Made by a program: the position numbers and the translations under genes. Of a stretch of DNA of 64,000 nt, positions 1 through 9,989 are shown piece after piece. Within the stretch, counting starts at the first letter, position 1. Every line of letters starts with the position of its first letter. Source of the stretch: Treponema sp. (lineage in GTDB: Bacteria; Spirochaetota; Spirochaetia; Treponematales; Breznakiellaceae); the NCBI GenBank assembly GCA_031265845.1, contig JAISCC010000105.1, forward strand, positions 1 to 64,000, read 5' to 3'. The notes under the pieces are model-generated. The model was given only the letters and a program-made list of their open reading frames with translations, searched no databases and was not told the origin of the DNA.

Positions 1-44
1 CCGGCAAATTCTTCCGCCATATCGCAACTTTTCCCCTGCGCCAT
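1..44 (-). CDS. 5' end of a minus-strand gene running off the window (MAQGKSCDMAEEFA...)
   Basis: ATG at 44 on the minus strand preceded by GGGAGGGG SD-like sequence; only about 14 codons visible. Confidence 0.4.
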   Translation of the reverse strand, partial: MAQGKSCDMAEEFA

Positions 45-326
45 ATTCCCCTCCCAGAGTTTTCGGCTTGTATGGGGAGCATTATAGCACAAGCTGTAAA
101 ATTTGTGGGTCAAGTTTAGCCTTCAGAGCGGGGAGGTTCATTTTTATGAAAATCATATCAGCTTTTCCCGAAATTAGCCTCGAACCGCAGATTCGCGTTT
201 TTCAACCGTGGTGATGAGAACGTGGCGATTCGCATCAATTTGACTCAAGAAATGTCTTGACTTCCCTTGCGGCATTTCTCAACGAATGGCGGCGGTTTCC
301 GCAGTAGGGCTTTTTTTCATTCGTTG

Positions 327-355
327 TTGATATCCCGCGCATTTTGTAGTATATT
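327..355 (+). promoter_or_regulatory. sigma70-type promoter TTGATA-17 bp-TATATT
   Basis: -35 at 327-332, -10 at 350-355, 17-bp spacer. Confidence 0.5.
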
Positions 356-361
356 AACGCT

Positions 362-1804
362 ATGACGTTGACCCAATATGAGGCGTGGTATTCATCTCAT
401 TTTCATAGAACCAGTTCGGCGTTGACAGCCATTATGTTTATCATTTCAGACCTTTTCGGCGTTATGCTTTCCTTTGGCGGCGGGTTTTTTCTGGTCAATC
501 TCTATGACATGAGTCTCATCTCTTTTAGATCGTTTGTGATGTACGCGCCTTATTTGCCGGTTTTTGTCTTTCTGTTCTGGATGAACGGGTTGTATCCGGG
601 GATTGCGCTCGCGCCGGCTGAGGAATTGCGTTCTTTTGTGGTGGGGTCTGTTATTGCGCATGGGGGCATCATCATTTCCCGTTTCATTGAAGACGGGGAA
701 TTCGACGCGATTTCGGTTGCGTTTATCATAAGTTTTGCATGTTCGTGTTTTGCGCTTTTGCTGTGCCGTTCTTGTATGCGCGGCATAATGAGCAAGGCGA
801 AATTGGGAGGGCTTCCCGCAGTGATATACGGGAACGGACGCACGGCTCATCTTGTCATTGACCGGCTTCTTAAAAGAAGGTACGCGGGGTATGCGCCGGC
901 TCTTATTCTGGATGACGACAAAACGGGAAGCGACATGTACACGGGCGTTCCGGTTATCCATGACATTGGCATTGGTCATATCATTGTGAAAAAATTTAAA
1001 ATCAAGATGGCTATTGTCGCCATGCCTTTGACAAACGCGGAGAAAATCGCCCATTTGCTCAATAAATCGGCTTCAGGATTTCGATATACGGTCATTGTGC
1101 CGGACTTTTTCAGTATCGCCAATATTTGGATGAAAGTGCGCGATTTTGACGGCATTCTTGGATTTGTCACCAGTCATAAACTGAAAATGTTTTGGAATTT
1201 AGGCGTAAAGAGGACGATAGACCTGGCGCTGACGCTCATAGGGGGAGCGATTATACTGCCGTTTCTGCTTGTCATCGCATTTCTGATAAAGATTGCTTCC
1301 CCGGGACCCGTTCTCTATGGACACACGCGGGTCGGTCAGAACGGCAAGCCTTTCACCGCGTGGAAATTCCGTTCCATGAAGGTGGACGCCCAAGAGCGGT
1401 TGCAAAAACTCCTTGATTCTGATCCCGCGATTCAAGCGGAATGGGAAATGAATCACAAGTTGAAAAACGATCCGAGGGTGACTGAAATCGGGAAAATGCT
1501 GAGGAAATTCAGTTTCGATGAATTTCCTCAGTTGATCAATGTGCTGAAAGGGGAGATGAGTCTCGTGGGACCGCGCCCCATCGTTGAGGCGGAAGCGACA
1601 AAATACGGAGAGGATTTTGAGCGCATTTTTTCGGTAAAACCCGGTATGACCGGTTTGTGGCAGGTTTCAGGCCGTTCGGATACGGACTATGCCGAACGGG
1701 TGGCGTACGACACGTATTATATGCAGAGCTGGTCTATTTGGCTTGATGTGTGGATATTGTATAAAACCATTGGAGTCGTCCTCCGGGGCAAAGGGGCGTA
1801 TTAA
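362..1804 (+). CDS. Undecaprenyl-phosphate sugar phosphotransferase (WbaP/RfbP-type bacterial sugar transferase)
   Basis: N-terminal TM segments; C-terminal sugar-transferase motifs KRTIDLAL, KFRSM, RKFSFDEFPQLINVLKGEMSLVGPRP, GLWQVSGRS. Confidence 0.9.
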   Translation: MTLTQYEAWYSSHFHRTSSALTAIMFIISDLFGVMLSFGGGFFLVNLYDMSLISFRSFVMYAPYLPVFVFLFWMNGLYPGIALAPAEELRSFVVGSVIAHGGIIISRFIEDGEFDAISVAFIISFACSCFALLLCRSCMRGIMSKAKLGGLPAVIYGNGRTAHLVIDRLLKRRYAGYAPALILDDDKTGSDMYTGVPVIHDIGIGHIIVKKFKIKMAIVAMPLTNAEKIAHLLNKSASGFRYTVIVPDFFSIANIWMKVRDFDGILGFVTSHKLKMFWNLGVKRTIDLALTLIGGAIILPFLLVIAFLIKIASPGPVLYGHTRVGQNGKPFTAWKFRSMKVDAQERLQKLLDSDPAIQAEWEMNHKLKNDPRVTEIGKMLRKFSFDEFPQLINVLKGEMSLVGPRPIVEAEATKYGEDFERIFSVKPGMTGLWQVSGRSDTDYAERVAYDTYYMQSWSIWLDVWILYKTIGVVLRGKGAY

Positions 1805-2589
1805 TGTTTTTTTTGGGAAAAAGCAAGAGGGCGGATGTTTTTTGGTGCGTCCTGTGTATGTTCGTCACGGCGCCGGTTTTGGGGCAGAATCGCTCGTTTG
1901 CTGATGTTTTTCCGGAATTAGATGAAGAAAAGACACAGATCGCGTTATCGGCGGACGGTTTTGTCACTGCCGGAAAAGGGACGGCGTTGCAGCGCATTGT
2001 TCCGGCGGGCCGCGAGTTTGCTGTTCAACAAGCCATTCTCAAGAACGCCTACATAACGGAAAGCGTCTCGCTTATTTCATCTCAAAAGACGACGGTTTTG
2101 ACGATCTACAACGCCCTTCTAAATATCCGGGACATAAAAGGCATTCTCTATCATTCGGCGACAAAAGACGCCGATGTTCCGCTTTTTGAAGACGCGACCC
2201 GCATTAAAAGCGACAAGGACACGTCCGCGATTCCTGATCCGCCGCGAGCGCTCGCAACGCCCAGTACGGAAAGGTGGTACGTACGACTGAAAGACGCCAA
2301 TTTTGGCAACTCCTATTACCGCGTTGACATCGCCGCCAACAGCAGGGCGATTATATGTACGCTCACGAATTTTAGGGATATTTCTTTTTTATTTATACCG
2401 GTCATCAAGAAAGAGAAATTTATCGCCCAGATCTACTTTGAGCCGGTCGCCGACGGACTCGTTATCTACGGCGTCGCAAGCGCGGATGTGAGCGATTTTT
2501 TCGCCTCAAAAATCCATGTGCCTTCGGCGGTGCAGAAGAGGCTTGAAGTGATTGAGCGGTGGGTGATTGGCGGACTTGGAAGAGAGTAG
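1804..2589 (+). CDS. Uncharacterised secreted protein
   Basis: ORF overlapping the upstream gene by 1 nt; N-terminal signal-like segment; no family recognised with certainty. Confidence 0.6.
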   Translation: MFFLGKSKRADVFWCVLCMFVTAPVLGQNRSFADVFPELDEEKTQIALSADGFVTAGKGTALQRIVPAGREFAVQQAILKNAYITESVSLISSQKTTVLTIYNALLNIRDIKGILYHSATKDADVPLFEDATRIKSDKDTSAIPDPPRALATPSTERWYVRLKDANFGNSYYRVDIAANSRAIICTLTNFRDISFLFIPVIKKEKFIAQIYFEPVADGLVIYGVASADVSDFFASKIHVPSAVQKRLEVIERWVIGGLGRE

Positions 2590-2705
2590 CCGTACCGATT
2601 GGGCGAAGTCCGGGGAGCGGCTGTTTTTGGAACCGGTTCGGCATGTAAAACACGAGCCTTCATCAAAACATCAGTTTCCAGGAAGGCGTTTGAAAAATTG
2701 AAAAG

Positions 2706-4382
2706 ATGAGAGAAGAAGGGTATATGCTGAGAGTAACTTTTCCAGACAATACGTCGCTTTCTTGCGAATTTGGCGTGAAGATTGAAAGCGTCGCCGGACA
2801 TTTCGGCGAGCGAAAAGCCGGATCGGAACTTGTGGCGGTACGGGTGAACAATGAAATCCTCCCGCTTTCCGCGCCGCTTGAGGTGAACGCCCGCCTTGAA
2901 CCGGTAACACGCGACAGCGTGGAAGGGACGGTCATTTACCGGCGTTCTTTGGCGTTCCTGCTCGCCTTATCCGCGCGCGCCCTTTTTTCCGATGAACGGC
3001 TTTCCATAGGACATTCGCTCGGCAGGAGCTACTACTACACGTTTGCCGATGGAAAGGTTCCTTCCGCACAGGAAATTGAGGATTTAAAAAATGGCATGAA
3101 AGTTTTGGTGAAAAAAAATCTTCCCATTGATTTTCATTACCTTGCCTATGCGGAAGCGATGGAGCTTTTCGCCAGCAACAAGCAGTACGAGACGAGTCTG
3201 CTTTTGGACCAGCGGAGCGAATCAAAGGCGCCGGTAAATGAGTGCGATGGATGGACAGACCTCTACATCGGACCCCTTGCGCCGAGGACGGGACTTCTCA
3301 TCGCTTTTGATCTCATGCAATACCATGACGGTTTTCTGCTTAGATTTCCGGGAGCTGGCAAGGGCAATGAAATCGGCGAGTTTGAGGACCATCCGGTGAT
3401 ATTTTCCGTGTACCGCGAACATAAGAATTGGGGGCGCAATATAGGAGTCACCGTAGTTGGACACCTCAACAAGCTGGTTGCGGACCGCGCCGTCAAGGAC
3501 TACATAGGGGTTGCGGAGGCGTTTCAGGCGAAGAAACTCGCTGAAATAGCGGATAAGATTTATGCGAGGCGGGATTCGGTCAAAGCGGTGTTTATAGCGG
3601 GACCGTCGAGTTCCGGCAAGACCACAACAGCAAAACGTCTTTCCATTCAGTTGAAGGCGCTGGGCATTGAGCCTATCGCGGTCAGCCTTGACGATTACTA
3701 TATAAACACGGACAAAACGCCCCGCGATGAGAATGGACAGCCTGACTTCGAGTGTCTTGAGGCGCTTGATGTGCCGTACTTAAACGAACAACTGCTTTCC
3801 CTTTTCAGGGGAGAGGAGATAACGTTGCCCATATACGATTTCAGGACGGGCAGGCGCAGGGAATCAGGCGGAAAGTCCATCAGACTGGGAGAAAAGTCCA
3901 TGCTGATTGTGGAAGGCATCCACGGTTTGAACGACGCCCTCACCCCGCTTGTGGATAAAAGCGTCAAGTTCAAGCTCTATGTTTCCGCGCTCACCCAGCT
4001 TAACCTTGACGGACACAACCGCGTTTCCACGAGCGACAACCGGCTTATCAGGCGCATGGTGCGCGATTACCAGTTCAGAGGCACCAGCGCGGCGAAGACG
4101 ATCCACATGTGGAGCAATGTACAACAAGGCGAGAAGAAGCACATTTTTCCGTTCCAGAATTTTGCGGACGCCGCGTTTAATTCCGCGCTTGACTATGAGC
4201 TTGGAGCGCTCAAGGTCTACGCGGAGCCGCTTTTGCGTTCCATAAAGCCCAATCTCCGCAGCTATGCGGAGGCGGTGCGGCTCCGGGCGTTTCTGGAAAA
4301 CTTCGCCGCCATTCCGCCCCAATATGTGCCCGGTCAGAGCATCCTGCGCGAATTTATCGGGGAGAGCGAGTTTAAGTACTGA
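2706..4382 (+). CDS. Nucleoside kinase, uridine kinase/phosphoribulokinase-like with N-terminal TGS-like region
   Basis: P-loop GPSSSGKTTTAKRLSIQL; SLDDYYINTDKTPRDENGQPDFECLEALD motif. Confidence 0.85.
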   Translation: MREEGYMLRVTFPDNTSLSCEFGVKIESVAGHFGERKAGSELVAVRVNNEILPLSAPLEVNARLEPVTRDSVEGTVIYRRSLAFLLALSARALFSDERLSIGHSLGRSYYYTFADGKVPSAQEIEDLKNGMKVLVKKNLPIDFHYLAYAEAMELFASNKQYETSLLLDQRSESKAPVNECDGWTDLYIGPLAPRTGLLIAFDLMQYHDGFLLRFPGAGKGNEIGEFEDHPVIFSVYREHKNWGRNIGVTVVGHLNKLVADRAVKDYIGVAEAFQAKKLAEIADKIYARRDSVKAVFIAGPSSSGKTTTAKRLSIQLKALGIEPIAVSLDDYYINTDKTPRDENGQPDFECLEALDVPYLNEQLLSLFRGEEITLPIYDFRTGRRRESGGKSIRLGEKSMLIVEGIHGLNDALTPLVDKSVKFKLYVSALTQLNLDGHNRVSTSDNRLIRRMVRDYQFRGTSAAKTIHMWSNVQQGEKKHIFPFQNFADAAFNSALDYELGALKVYAEPLLRSIKPNLRSYAEAVRLRAFLENFAAIPPQYVPGQSILREFIGESEFKY

Positions 4383-4488
4383 TTTTATCCGTTTTACTGA
4401 ACGCTTCCCGCAGGACGCCGCGTCAGGACGCATGTTAAAAAAGACATATTGACAAATGTTTAAAGATTTGCTATTCTTGCTGATATAT

Positions 4489-4561
4489 GGTGGATGTAGC
4501 TCAGTGGTAGAGTCCCAGATTGTGGATCTGGTCGTCGCGGGTTCAAACCCCGTCATCCACC
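4489..4561 (+). tRNA. tRNA-His (GTG)
   Basis: Cloverleaf; anticodon loop TTGTGGA; extra G-1 pairing with C73; GTTCAAACC T-loop. Confidence 0.93.
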
Positions 4562-5884
4562 TTCTTTTTCCCTTAACGCCGTCGGCGCCGTGATGGGTTG
4601 CGGCGTTGGCTGTTCAATCATCATATCCCCCAACACTTGTTTTGCCAATGCGGTGAAATACCGGACGCTTACATTTTTGCCTTGCAGGGCGCGGAGGTGT
4701 TTTGCGGCTGTTTCGCCGGAATATGCGTAAAGCGGATACACTTTGAAATTGGTGTAGCCTTTCTCGTAATGGGTGACGAGCGGCAGTACGCCCGCGCTTT
4801 CAATGGAGATCGCTCCCTCATGTTTTTTTATCCTCATCATCAACATGCCGCCAAGCAGAGTGGGGCTTTCCGCCTGAGCGGAAAGAAAATTGCCGAGCGA
4901 GTAAGCGCAGAAGGTCGTGTTGCCTTCTTTCCCGGTAAGGAATACGGCGGGTTCAAGCACATGCGGGTGGTGTCCTATGATGATGTCGGCTTTATGATCC
5001 GCAAGCAGTTGGGCGAGCCGCTCCTGTTCTTTGGTCGGCTGGAGCCGGTATTCCTCGCCCCAGTGCATGGAAACAACAAGCAGATCGCAGTTTGGCCTCA
5101 ACGCTTCAAGGTCTCTTGCAATGCGCCGGTCATTGATCAGGGGAACCAGATACGGCTTGGATTTTGGAACCGGAAGCCCGTTGGTTCCGTAGGTGTAGGA
5201 GAGAAAGCCTATCGTGATATTGTTTTTTTCGATGATCACCGGGTCGCCTGACGCTTCTTCCGATCTGTGCACGCCCAAACAGGCGATTTCCGGGTGGTTG
5301 TCCCAGAAATCCATAGTGGCGAAGACGGCTTTTTCACCTTTGTCCATGATGTGATTCGTGGCGTGGTTCACCACATTAAAACCAGCGGCGATGAGCGCGT
5401 CGCCAACGAGTTGGGGCGTGTTGAATTGAGGGTAGCCTGAATACCCAAAGTCTTTTCCGGCAAGAACGGTCTCCTGATTCACAAACGCAATGTCGGCGTT
5501 TTCCACAAGACGCGCTATCTCGGAATAAAAGTCCGATGGATCAACGGGGTCTTGTTTGGTGATGAGCGCAATCATGGGATCATGGTAAAGATTGTCGCCC
5601 ACCGCCGCAATGGTAAGATAGTCCGGTTCGGGAGGAACGGGAATTGCGTCGCCGCCGATGGCGCCGGGCGCCGTGATTTCGGGAAATTGGTCTGCTGGGA
5701 CAGGCTTTTCTTCCAGCGGCTTCTCGCCGAGCGGTTTTTGGGTGGCGCACGAGACCGCGAATATAAAGACGCATGCCCCCAACGCGCACCGGGTTAAAAA
5801 AGAAAAGCGGGCGGAGCGACGCATCGTTTGTTTTTTTGACGCCGCTTTGAAATCCGCTTTGAAACAGTTTGTATAATGCGCCAT
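4553..5884 (-). CDS. CapA family protein (PGA_cap metallophosphatase), lipoprotein-like
   Basis: VGDNLYHD, NQETVLAG, NHATNHIMDKG, MHWGEEY, GHHPHVLEP motifs; AVSCA lipobox-like sequence. Confidence 0.85.
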   Translation of the reverse strand: MAHYTNCFKADFKAASKKQTMRRSARFSFLTRCALGACVFIFAVSCATQKPLGEKPLEEKPVPADQFPEITAPGAIGGDAIPVPPEPDYLTIAAVGDNLYHDPMIALITKQDPVDPSDFYSEIARLVENADIAFVNQETVLAGKDFGYSGYPQFNTPQLVGDALIAAGFNVVNHATNHIMDKGEKAVFATMDFWDNHPEIACLGVHRSEEASGDPVIIEKNNITIGFLSYTYGTNGLPVPKSKPYLVPLINDRRIARDLEALRPNCDLLVVSMHWGEEYRLQPTKEQERLAQLLADHKADIIIGHHPHVLEPAVFLTGKEGNTTFCAYSLGNFLSAQAESPTLLGGMLMMRIKKHEGAISIESAGVLPLVTHYEKGYTNFKVYPLYAYSGETAAKHLRALQGKNVSVRYFTALAKQVLGDMMIEQPTPQPITAPTALREKEGG

Positions 5885-6092
5885 ATATCCTCTTTTTATA
5901 GCAGTGGGGTCTCATACCGCGCCCTAAAAGGCGACCTTTCAGGGCGGTTAGAGTTGGCGACGCCAACAAAAAATCACGGTGATCCCACCGTTACATAATT
6001 TCTTACAGTCGAACCAACGGTTCGACGAACCTCGTCCATAATGCAACGCGGATAAGATGTCTTGCCCTGAAGGGTGGGGAAGTTCCTTCAAT

Positions 6093-7514
6093 TTACATAA
6101 ACTGCGCTCCAAGCAGGTTCAGAAACCCCGGGTAGGTGACATCGGCGGCTTCGGCGCCGCGTATCTCAAGATCGCCTGCGGCGCCTAATCCCATTGCCGC
6201 TAAAGCCATCACCACCCGGTGATCCCCGTGTCCGTCAACCGCGCCGCCGGACGACATCCCCGGCGGCGCCCCGCCTCGAATGATAAGACCGTCAGGCAAT
6301 TCTCTGCACTGGACGCCGAGCTTGCCGAGTTCTTGCGCCATGACGGCGATCCTGTCGGTTTCCTTGATGCGAGCGTGCGCGACATTGGTCAGGTGGGTTT
6401 CGCCTTCGGCAAAAGCCGCAAGCGCGGCCATGACAGGCAACAAGTCGGGTGTGGCGTTCAGATCGAAGGCGCCGGCGTACAGTTTTTTTGCGCTTCCATT
6501 TCTGGAAACCGTAACTTCCCAATCGCCGGACATTCCCTTTGTCCGCTTCCACGCAACCGAAACGCCCATACGGGCGATCATGTCGAAGAACGCCCTGTCT
6601 CCTTGTGTGTCATGGGGATCGAGACCTTGAAGCGTAACGGACCCGCCTCCGATGATCGCCGCCGCGGCCGGAAACGCGGCTGATGAGAAATCTGCGGGAA
6701 CGCTCCCGTTTATGGGTTTGTAAACCGCGCCGCCCGGTATGCGGAAACGGGAAAAGTCCGCGTTTTTTTCGTACGGTACGCCTTGGGCGTCGAGGTAGGA
6801 AAGCGTCATGTCAATGTAGGGCTTTTCATTGAGAAGGGGAACCTCGACGCAGGTGACGCAACCTTTTTGCGCAAGCGGCGCGGCTAGAAGCAGGGCGGAA
6901 AGGTACTGGCTTGTGGGACACTCGATCCGGCATGTGCCGCCCTTCCATGGTCCCCGCACCGTTATCGGTACGCAGCCGTTCGCCGATGATGTTACGGTCG
7001 CCCCAAGCGATGTCAGGGCGGACAGAAGATTTGCCGCGCTTCGCCGCCCGATCTGTTCGTCGCCGGTGAAGGCGCGGGGCGTAACGCCGAGCGCGGCTAT
7101 AGCGAGCGCCAGAAACAACGTGGTGCCGGAGTTTCCCACATCCAGAACCGTGTTCCGCGTTGCGGCGCACTCGTCAGCGAATGAAAAGCCGGTTGCGGAA
7201 CGGGTTGCGACGCCTTGGACGATCCAGCGTTCCGGCGCTCCGGTTTTTTCTTTTTTTTCTATTATATCCGCGCCGAGCGCCGCGCATACGGCAAGGCAGG
7301 AACGGGAGTCCAGAGAATAGAGCGGATGATCAAGACGCGAAACGCCATCCGCCAGCGAGGCGATAAGCAACTGCCGTATGGTGTGAGACTTTGACGCCGG
7401 TATGCGAACGGCGCCGGAAAATGTATGCGGGGTGATAAGGGCTTGCACAAAGAAAGCATACCATAAAAACAGGAAAAAAGGAAGAGTCCGCCCGGTCTGA
7501 TCGGGACGCCGCAA
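6093..7514 (-). CDS. aroA: 3-phosphoshikimate 1-carboxyvinyltransferase (EPSP synthase)
   Basis: PASKSHTIRQLLIASLADG, LDVGNSGTTLF, HARIKETDRI, DGHGDHRVVMAL; true start uncertain (GTG at 7448 possible). Confidence 0.92.
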   Translation of the reverse strand: MRRPDQTGRTLPFFLFLWYAFFVQALITPHTFSGAVRIPASKSHTIRQLLIASLADGVSRLDHPLYSLDSRSCLAVCAALGADIIEKKEKTGAPERWIVQGVATRSATGFSFADECAATRNTVLDVGNSGTTLFLALAIAALGVTPRAFTGDEQIGRRSAANLLSALTSLGATVTSSANGCVPITVRGPWKGGTCRIECPTSQYLSALLLAAPLAQKGCVTCVEVPLLNEKPYIDMTLSYLDAQGVPYEKNADFSRFRIPGGAVYKPINGSVPADFSSAAFPAAAAIIGGGSVTLQGLDPHDTQGDRAFFDMIARMGVSVAWKRTKGMSGDWEVTVSRNGSAKKLYAGAFDLNATPDLLPVMAALAAFAEGETHLTNVAHARIKETDRIAVMAQELGKLGVQCRELPDGLIIRGGAPPGMSSGGAVDGHGDHRVVMALAAMGLGAAGDLEIRGAEAADVTYPGFLNLLGAQFM

Positions 7515-7559
7515 ATAATGCGCTCTGCGCCGCTTGCTGTGGGGCGCGGCCGGAGCGCG

Positions 7560-8180
7560 TTATATAACGCCGAGGGACAAAAGTCCGTTGTAAATGAGTT
7601 GAACCGCAAAGCCCGCGAGGATAAGCCCCATTATTTTTTCCATAACCGCTATACCCATGACGCCGAGAACACGGAGGATTAAAGCGCTTGACTTGAGAAC
7701 CGCGAACATGCACAGAAGCCCAATGAGCAGGGCGGGGAGCAAGGTCAGCGCGGTAGGCAGCCACGGGTTGTCGCCGGATACATAGGTCATTATCACCGTG
7801 AGCAGTCCTGGTCCTGCGATCATGGGGACAGCCAGAGGGAAGAGGGCGACAAAGCTGGTATGCGTTTCTTTTTCTTCGGAAGGCGGCGGCCGGTTCGTCC
7901 CGGGTTTGCTGTAGATCATGCCAAACGCAATGAGAAAGAAGAGAATGCCTCCCGATATGTAAAACGCGCCCGGTTTAATGCCGAAAAAGTCAAGGATGAA
8001 TTTTCCGGCGACAAGGAATACGCCCAACACCAATCCCGCGAGCAGAATGGCTTCTGTTATAATGCGATTGCGCGTCTTCGCATCGTAGGAGGACGTGATC
8101 GTCAGAAAAGGCGGAATAATCCCGATGGGATCCATCACCAACAGAATGGTGAGAAGAATTTGCAAAAAACCATGTTCCAT
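7560..8180 (-). CDS. MarC family integral membrane protein
   Basis: LLTILLVMDPIGIIPPFL, PLAVPMIAGPGLLT, RVLGVMGIAVMEKIMGLILAGFAVQLIYNG; ATG 8180 chosen as start. Confidence 0.85.
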   Translation of the reverse strand: MEHGFLQILLTILLVMDPIGIIPPFLTITSSYDAKTRNRIITEAILLAGLVLGVFLVAGKFILDFFGIKPGAFYISGGILFFLIAFGMIYSKPGTNRPPPSEEKETHTSFVALFPLAVPMIAGPGLLTVIMTYVSGDNPWLPTALTLLPALLIGLLCMFAVLKSSALILRVLGVMGIAVMEKIMGLILAGFAVQLIYNGLLSLGVI

Positions 8181-8299
8181 GTATGCCTGCCTGTGTTCGC
8201 CTTGCGGCTTTTTTATAAAACAACGCCCCTCCCCGCGTTGAAGGACGGAGAAGGGCGTTTTACCGCTCACGCTTGTTGTGTTGTCGCGCGGTTGCCGTC

Positions 8300-9922
8300 T
8301 TACGCTGTCCGGCGCAACCGCACATGCTCAATATCGTAGCTGAAAAGCTCCCGCAGATCGTTCAAGCCGAGCGCCATCAGCGCCATGCGGTCGATGCCTA
8401 TGCCCCACGCCGCGACCGGCACATTCACGCCGAGCGACGCCGTAACTTCCGGGCGAAAGACGCCTGAGCCGCCAAGCTCAAACCAGCCGAGCGCCGGGTG
8501 CTTTATATGCACTTCCACCGAAGGTTCCGTGAAGGGAAAATAGCCCGGCACGTATTTCACCTCTTTCGCGCCGGCGACCTCAACAGCGAACATTTCGAGA
8601 AAGCCAAGCAGGGTGCGGAGATTCACCTCTTCGCCCAGCACTATGCCTTCGGTTTGGTAGAAGTCGGATAGATGAGTCGCGTCCACACGGTCGTAGCGGA
8701 AACACCGGAGCATTCCAAAGTACTTGCCCGGAATCTTCGCGTGGGGCAGGGTTTTCGCGGACATGACGGTTCCCTGACTGCGGAGTATGAGCCGTTTGGT
8801 GAACTCGCGGTCAAAGGCGTAACTCCAGCCCCGGCTGCCCGTATCGCCGCCGTTTTCGTGCGCCGCCGCGACCTGCGAAAGCCACGGCTCCTCAATGCAT
8901 TGCGCGTGTTGCGGTTCGGTGATGCGGTACACGTCATGGATGTCCCGCGCCGAATGGAATTGGGGCATGAAGAGCGCGTCCGAATTCCAGAATTCGGTCT
9001 CCACAAGAGGCCCGTCAAATTCCTCAAAACCCAGGGACACGAGTTTGTCCTTCACATCCTCAAGAAATTTTGCGTAGGGATTCGTACGCCCCGGTATAAG
9101 GCGAGTGGGCGGCACATGCACGTTGTAGGCGCGGAACGTTGCGGTTTTCCACGCGCCGGTTTCAAGCATGTCCGGCGTGAGGGCGCCGGTTTCCTCTCCG
9201 GTAAGCCCGGCCCGCTCAAGCGCCGAGGCCACAGCGTTCCGCTCTTCGGAAAAGCCGAACACAACGGTTTCGCGGTCGAATTCACGGAACGCCGCGCCGC
9301 TTGCGCCGCGTTTCTTCGCAATGCCCGCGACAGCCGCCCGCTCTTCGGCGGAAAGCTCCGCCGCCGCAATGACGCCGCTTTCTGCGGCTTTGTCGAGCAG
9401 TCTGCGGATGAGCGCGAGGCGTTCCGCCGCCGCGCCTGCGGCAGGGCGTCCGTTTTGCGATGTGTCCTCAGGATAGATGTACGCGATCCGCTTGTCGCTG
9501 TTCATGGCGAGAACGCCCAGCTTGGAAAGCGACCCAAACGCGCTGCCCGCGTCTTTATTGTCAAGTTTCAATGTAGAGGCGATTTCAGGCAGGCTCATGC
9601 CCTGTTGTATCCTGACCAGTTCTATGATCCGCTCTTCAGGCGTCCCCTGTTCCTTCCATTGCCTGCCCAAATCGGTTAATTCAAAAAATACGGCGGTTTC
9701 ACGGCGAATTTCCCGCGCCAAACCTTTGCCTACAAGCCAAGAAAGCGCCTGATTGCCGTTTCCGCTCTTAAAATTGAGGTCTTTTTCAACCTTGTCAACA
9801 AACATCTCATCGCCTTTCTTATAAAAGAGGATGATCTTTATCTCCAGCGGGTGAAGGTTTTTTATCGCCGCGTCAGCCGCTGTTGTTGTGTCAGCATTCA
9901 TACTATCTCCAGTGCTTCTCAT
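8300..9922 (-). CDS. pheS: Phenylalanyl-tRNA synthetase alpha subunit, archaeal/eukaryotic type
   Basis: N-terminal winged-helix region; FDGPLVETEFWNSDALFMPQFHSARD, YRITEPQH, FTEPSVEVHIKHPALGWFELGGSGVFRPEV, AWGIGIDRMALM. Confidence 0.92.
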   Translation of the reverse strand: MRSTGDSMNADTTTAADAAIKNLHPLEIKIILFYKKGDEMFVDKVEKDLNFKSGNGNQALSWLVGKGLAREIRRETAVFFELTDLGRQWKEQGTPEERIIELVRIQQGMSLPEIASTLKLDNKDAGSAFGSLSKLGVLAMNSDKRIAYIYPEDTSQNGRPAAGAAAERLALIRRLLDKAAESGVIAAAELSAEERAAVAGIAKKRGASGAAFREFDRETVVFGFSEERNAVASALERAGLTGEETGALTPDMLETGAWKTATFRAYNVHVPPTRLIPGRTNPYAKFLEDVKDKLVSLGFEEFDGPLVETEFWNSDALFMPQFHSARDIHDVYRITEPQHAQCIEEPWLSQVAAAHENGGDTGSRGWSYAFDREFTKRLILRSQGTVMSAKTLPHAKIPGKYFGMLRCFRYDRVDATHLSDFYQTEGIVLGEEVNLRTLLGFLEMFAVEVAGAKEVKYVPGYFPFTEPSVEVHIKHPALGWFELGGSGVFRPEVTASLGVNVPVAAWGIGIDRMALMALGLNDLRELFSYDIEHVRLRRTA

Positions 9923-9989
9923 AATAGCAGGTTTTTATGGCAGATGCAAGGCGGCGCCCCTGGGCTGCGGTTTTTGAAACGGGATCATT

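Noticed and set aside
8672-9679. 335-aa plus-strand ORF opposite pheS
   Set aside because: Antisense artefact; pheS explains the region
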